Below are positions 60,701 through 64,000 of a stretch of 64,000 nt of DNA, one piece after another (the stretch's first letter is position 1; each line of letters starts with the position of its first letter). This DNA comes from Ga0077555 sp963746315 (GTDB lineage: Bacteria; Pseudomonadota; Alphaproteobacteria; Rhizobiales; Hyphomicrobiaceae). The stretch spans positions 434,001-498,000 of the forward strand of contig CAVVAR010000012.1 of the NCBI GenBank assembly GCA_963746315.1, read 5' to 3'. The notes under the pieces were generated by a model that saw only the letters and a program-made list of their open reading frames with translations, was not told the DNA's origin and did no database searches. The position numbers were made by a program, and so were the translations under genes.

Positions 60701-62125
60701 ATGAGTAGTGATGGCGAGACTTTCGGCCTTCTCGACAAGCCGTCCCTGGACCCTTCTGGGCCAGACGTGGCCGTTGAGACGCGACGCTTTCACCTCAAGA
60801 CGTTCGGCTGCCAGATGAATGTCTACGATAGCGAGCGGATGGGCGAGGCGCTGGGTGCCGGCGGCTACACCGCGACGCAAACGCCCGACGACGCGAGCCT
60901 AGTGCTTCTCAATACCTGCCATATCCGCGAGAAGGCGGCAGAAAAGGTCTACTCGGAGCTGGGTCGCATTCGGGCCACTAAGCTGAGGCGCGCACAGCTT
61001 GGCAAGGAGACCCTCGTCGTCGTCGCCGGATGCGTTGCCCAGGCAGAGGGTGCCGAGATCGTTCGACGGGCTCCGGTCGTCGATCTCGTGATCGGTCCGC
61101 AAAGCTACCACCGGCTGCCGGCGTTGATCGCCCGCATCCAGGCTGGCGAGCGTGGGCTGGTGGAAACCGAGTTCCCCGAGGAGGACAAGTTCGAGCACCT
61201 GCCGCCACGCCAGCTAGCGCCCCGAACGCGCCGCCATCCGACCGCTTTTCTGACCGTGCAGGAAGGTTGCGACAAATTCTGCACATTTTGCGTGGTGCCA
61301 TATACGCGCGGTGCCGAGCTGTCGCGGCCCGTGGTGCGGCTCGTCGAGGAGGCGCGGCGCCTCGTCGACCAGGGCGTGCGCGAGCTGACGCTGCTCGGGC
61401 AGAATGTGAATGCCTATCATGGCGAGGGTCGCGACGGTGAGGCTTGGTCACTGGCTCGCCTGATCGGCGAGCTGGCCGGGATCGAAGGCCTGGAAAGGCT
61501 GCGCTATACGACCAGTCATCCGCGCGACATGAGCGACGATCTGATCGAAGCCCATGCCGCCGAGCCGAAGCTGATGCCTTATCTCCACCTGCCGTTTCAG
61601 TCTGGCGCGGACCGCATCCTCGCTGCCATGAACAGGAAGCACACCGCAGCCGACTACTTGGCGCTCGTCCACCGGCTGCGCAGGGCACGGCCAGATCTCG
61701 CCCTGTCCACAGATATCATCGTCGGCTTCCCGGGCGAGACGGACGATGAGTTCGAGGAGACGCTCGCCATGGTCCGCGAGGTCGGCTTCGCGCAAGCTTA
61801 CTCGTTCAAGTACAGCCCTCGGCCCGGCACGCCTGCAGCGACCATGGATCATCAGGTTCCGGAGCCAGTGAAAGCCGAGCGCCTGCAGCGTCTTCAGGCC
61901 TTGCTCGAGCACCAGCAGTCGACCTTCGCCAGCGGCCTCGTCGGGCGGACCGTCCCCGTCTTGTTCGAAAAGGCAGGGCGCAAGCCGGGGCAGCTCGTCG
62001 GTCGCTCGCCCTACCTGCAGCCGGTGCACGTCGAGGCGGCCGATGCCTGGCTTGGCCGCGTCGTCGAGACCGCGATCGTGTCCGCCGGCCCGAACAGTCT
62101 GGCGGGCGTCATAAAAGCTCAATGA
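60701..62125 (+). CDS. miaB: tRNA methylthiotransferase MiaB
   Basis: A 474-residue radical-SAM enzyme that makes ms2i6A37 in tRNAs. The MTTase N-domain holds the first cluster (Cys37, Cys73, Cys111). The radical-SAM cluster is Cys190-DKF-Cys194-TF-Cys197. The LTLLGQNVNAYHGEG block, the STDIIVGFPGETDDEFEET helix region and a C-terminal TRAM domain (QLVGRSPYLQPVHVE) are present. It is the first gene of the miaB-phoH-ybeY-corC run. Confidence 0.97.
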   Translation: MSSDGETFGLLDKPSLDPSGPDVAVETRRFHLKTFGCQMNVYDSERMGEALGAGGYTATQTPDDASLVLLNTCHIREKAAEKVYSELGRIRATKLRRAQLGKETLVVVAGCVAQAEGAEIVRRAPVVDLVIGPQSYHRLPALIARIQAGERGLVETEFPEEDKFEHLPPRQLAPRTRRHPTAFLTVQEGCDKFCTFCVVPYTRGAELSRPVVRLVEEARRLVDQGVRELTLLGQNVNAYHGEGRDGEAWSLARLIGELAGIEGLERLRYTTSHPRDMSDDLIEAHAAEPKLMPYLHLPFQSGADRILAAMNRKHTAADYLALVHRLRRARPDLALSTDIIVGFPGETDDEFEETLAMVREVGFAQAYSFKYSPRPGTPAATMDHQVPEPVKAERLQRLQALLEHQQSTFASGLVGRTVPVLFEKAGRKPGQLVGRSPYLQPVHVEAADAWLGRVVETAIVSAGPNSLAGVIKAQ

Positions 62126-62222
62126 ACGGCGCCGATGACACCCTGCGATTTGTCTCGCGCGCGATGCCCCGATCGGTGTTAGCCTTCCGGGGTTTCTCGA
62201 ACGCACATGCAGGAGAGCACGA

Positions 62223-63239
62223 TTGACTGAGGCTCGCGGACCGGCCCTGTCGGGACCGTCCAGGCCGATAGCGGCCGCAGACGACCAGAACCGCGTCGTC
62301 ATGACGTTTGAGGACAACCGGCTTCTGCCGCGGCTGCTCGGCGAGTACGACGCCCATCTCGCCCGTATCGAGAGCCAGCTCGGCATTACCGCCCATGCCC
62401 AGGGCAACGTCGTGACGCTGACCGGTCCGAAGGCCGCCAGTGAGATCGGCCGCGAGGTGCTGACGGCGCTCTACGACCGGGTCGCCAAGGGCGAGGCCAT
62501 CACCCAGGGCGACATCGACGGTCTGGTGCGGCACGCCCGCTCTGGATCGCCGAAGCCCGAAGGTATGGCGCAGATTCGCACTCGGCGCCGGATCGTTACA
62601 GCGCGCACACCGATGCAGAGCGCCTATTTGCGGGCTCTCGAGCGCTATGATCTCGTGTTCGGTATCGGCCCTGCGGGCACCGGCAAGACGTATCTCGCGG
62701 TCGCCTTCGCAGCCGCCTGCCTCGAGCGCGGTGTCGTCGAGCGTATCATCCTGTCGCGTCCAGCCGTTGAGGCGGGCGAACGGCTGGGCTTTCTGCCGGG
62801 CGACATGAAGGAGAAGGTGGACCCTTACCTTCGCCCGCTCTACGATGCACTGAAAGATGTGCTCGCGCCCGAGAAGGTGGAGAAGGATCTCGCCACAGGC
62901 GTCATCGAGGTGGCACCCTTGGCGTTCATGCGCGGGCGCACGTTGTCCCACGCTTTCGTCATTCTGGATGAGGCTCAGAACACGTCCAGCATGCAGATGA
63001 AAATGTTTCTGACCCGCCTCGGCGAGGGCTCCAAGATGGCCATAACCGGCGATCCGAGCCAGATCGACTTGCCGCGCGGTCAGCAATCGGGCCTGAGCGA
63101 GGCCGTGCGCCTGCTCGAAGGCGTGAACGGCATCGAGGCTGTTCGATTCACGTCCGCGGACGTGGTGCGCCGCGATCTGGTGGCTCGCATCGTCGAGGCC
63201 TATGATCGGGCTGATCACGCGGCCTTGCTGCACGAGTGA
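62223..63239 (+). CDS. PhoH-family ATPase
   Basis: A 338-residue protein. P-loop GPAGTGKTYLAVAFAA (about 144-151), Walker B AFVILDEAQN, then TRLGEGSKMAITGDPSQIDL. The N-terminal KH-like region precedes the motor. PhoH proteins are linked to RNA metabolism and sit with ybeY in many genomes. The start is TTG 62223, with AGGAG 8 nt before it; no ATG or GTG in frame fits better. It overlaps ybeY by 4 nt. Confidence 0.94.
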   Translation: MTEARGPALSGPSRPIAAADDQNRVVMTFEDNRLLPRLLGEYDAHLARIESQLGITAHAQGNVVTLTGPKAASEIGREVLTALYDRVAKGEAITQGDIDGLVRHARSGSPKPEGMAQIRTRRRIVTARTPMQSAYLRALERYDLVFGIGPAGTGKTYLAVAFAAACLERGVVERIILSRPAVEAGERLGFLPGDMKEKVDPYLRPLYDALKDVLAPEKVEKDLATGVIEVAPLAFMRGRTLSHAFVILDEAQNTSSMQMKMFLTRLGEGSKMAITGDPSQIDLPRGQQSGLSEAVRLLEGVNGIEAVRFTSADVVRRDLVARIVEAYDRADHAALLHE

Positions 63240-63823
63240 AGGGTAGCTGCACAATCAACATGAATACGCCTGGCGACATAGGTCCCAGCCTTCTGGACGA
63301 GGACGGCCGCGACACGGAGCCTCCTCAACGATTATCGCTCGAGGTGGTGATCGAGAACGATGAGTGGGCGGTCATGGGCGATCTCGTCGCCCTGGTCGAT
63401 GGCGTGGCAGAGGTCATCGCCGCGGCAGCCGACCTTGCGCCGGCCTTCGCGACACCGGCCGCCGCGTGCGTCGCCTTCACGGGCGATGCCGAGGTCCGCG
63501 CCCTGAACGCCCAGTACCGCGGCCAGGACAAGCCGACCAACGTGCTGTCATTTCCGGCCCCCCCGCCGCCCCCAGGCCACCTGCCAGATGGCGAGCCCTT
63601 GTTCCTCGGCGACATTGTCCTCGCCGCCGAGACCGTGGCGTCGGAGGCGCGCGAGCAGGCTATTCCGATCCCCGATCACGTTCGCCATCTCGTCGTCCAC
63701 GGCGTGCTTCACCTGCTCGGCTACGACCACGAGACAGACCCCGAGGCCGAGATCATGGAGGCGCTGGAATCGCGGCTGCTCGCAGATCTCGGCGTCCCTG
63801 ACCCCTATCGCAGCAACGAGTGA
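63236..63823 (+). CDS. ybeY: Endoribonuclease YbeY (16S rRNA maturation)
   Basis: A 195-residue single-strand-specific metal-dependent RNase. The zinc site is HLVVHGVLHLLGYDH (three His), with RGQDKPTNVLSFP as the second family block. The GTG at 63236 overlaps the phoH stop; ATG 63260 is a possible alternative and would remove 8 residues. Full length for the alphaproteobacterial form, which carries a long N-terminal part. Confidence 0.94.
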   Translation: MKGSCTINMNTPGDIGPSLLDEDGRDTEPPQRLSLEVVIENDEWAVMGDLVALVDGVAEVIAAAADLAPAFATPAAACVAFTGDAEVRALNAQYRGQDKPTNVLSFPAPPPPPGHLPDGEPLFLGDIVLAAETVASEAREQAIPIPDHVRHLVVHGVLHLLGYDHETDPEAEIMEALESRLLADLGVPDPYRSNE

Positions 63824-63833
63824 GCACCTGATC

Positions 63834-64000
63834 ATGGCAAACTCGAACGATGCGCCGTCGCCGGTCGCCTCTGATACGGGCCAGTCCCCCCAGAACGGCG
63901 AAAGCCCGCGAAGTCCAAGCGGCACCGGTTGGTTGGGCGCGCTCCGCGCGCGGCTCGGTCTCGGTCCCCAGCAGACGCTACGTGAGACGCTCGAGGAGGC
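63834..64000 (+). CDS. Hemolysin C/CorC-type CBS-domain protein (5' end only)
   Basis: 55 codons are visible before the window ends. The Ser/Pro-rich N-terminus is followed by GWLGALRARLGLGP and TLRETLEEA, typical of the start of the CorC/HlyC proteins that follow ybeY in alphaproteobacteria. The assignment rests on this short stretch and on synteny; the CBS domains lie beyond the edge. Confidence 0.75.
   Translation, partial: MANSNDAPSPVASDTGQSPQNGESPRSPSGTGWLGALRARLGLGPQQTLRETLEE

Overview
The window is GC-rich chromosomal DNA from an alphaproteobacterium, most likely of the Rhizobiales (Hyphomicrobiales). The evidence is a complete cpa/tad Flp-pilus locus, a HrcA/CIRCE-type groESL promoter, the miaB-phoH-ybeY-corC gene order, ccmC-ccmD-ccmG for cytochrome c maturation, and a tRNA-His with the alphaproteobacterial acceptor end (G1:U72, A73, no encoded G-1). 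The species cannot be named from sequence reading alone.

Layout. 1-6.6 kb: a probable cation-homeostasis island. A P-type ATPase and a degenerate MetK paralogue run left, and an Ala/Gly-rich protein and a short MgtE-like transporter run right. 6.7-20.7 kb: a patchwork of mobile DNA and housekeeping genes. It holds an integrase remnant, an IS1595-type element with perfect ends and an 8-bp target duplication, an SNF2 helicase/SWIM pair, an rsgA pseudogene, groES-groEL, htpX, and a second integrase gene split by a large-serine-recombinase element. The tract ends at tRNA-His. 20.9-23.1 kb: ordinary genes (secreted protein, FAH-family enzyme, DUF4337 protein). 23.2-35.5 kb: a Tad pilus locus with six flp pilin genes in tandem, then cpaA, B, C, D, E, F, tadB and tadC. 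35.5-44.1 kb: redox, carbonic anhydrase and cytochrome c genes, tRNA-Ser(CGA) and ccmCDG. 44.5-49.4 kb: an operon for a GltD-like NADPH/ferredoxin subunit with a two-subunit 2-oxoacid:ferredoxin oxidoreductase. 49.5-58.7 kb: a FemAB-like acyltransferase, a phosphatase-aminotransferase-hydrolase operon, a sodium:solute symporter and several unrecognised membrane proteins. 58.8-64 kb: folP, a HupE-like protein, miaB, phoH, ybeY and the start of corC.

The most unusual features are three. First, the pilin array: five of the six copies each carry a promoter with fixed 26-nt internal spacing, and the first four are followed by their own terminator. Second, the MetK paralogue next to a P-type ATPase lacks three residues normally needed for catalysis. 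Third, a serine-recombinase element splits a tyrosine-integrase pseudogene whose relatives or flanks recur twice more in the window. Several otherwise good genes carry single-base shifts in short G/C runs, so either recent decay or consensus sequencing error must be considered.
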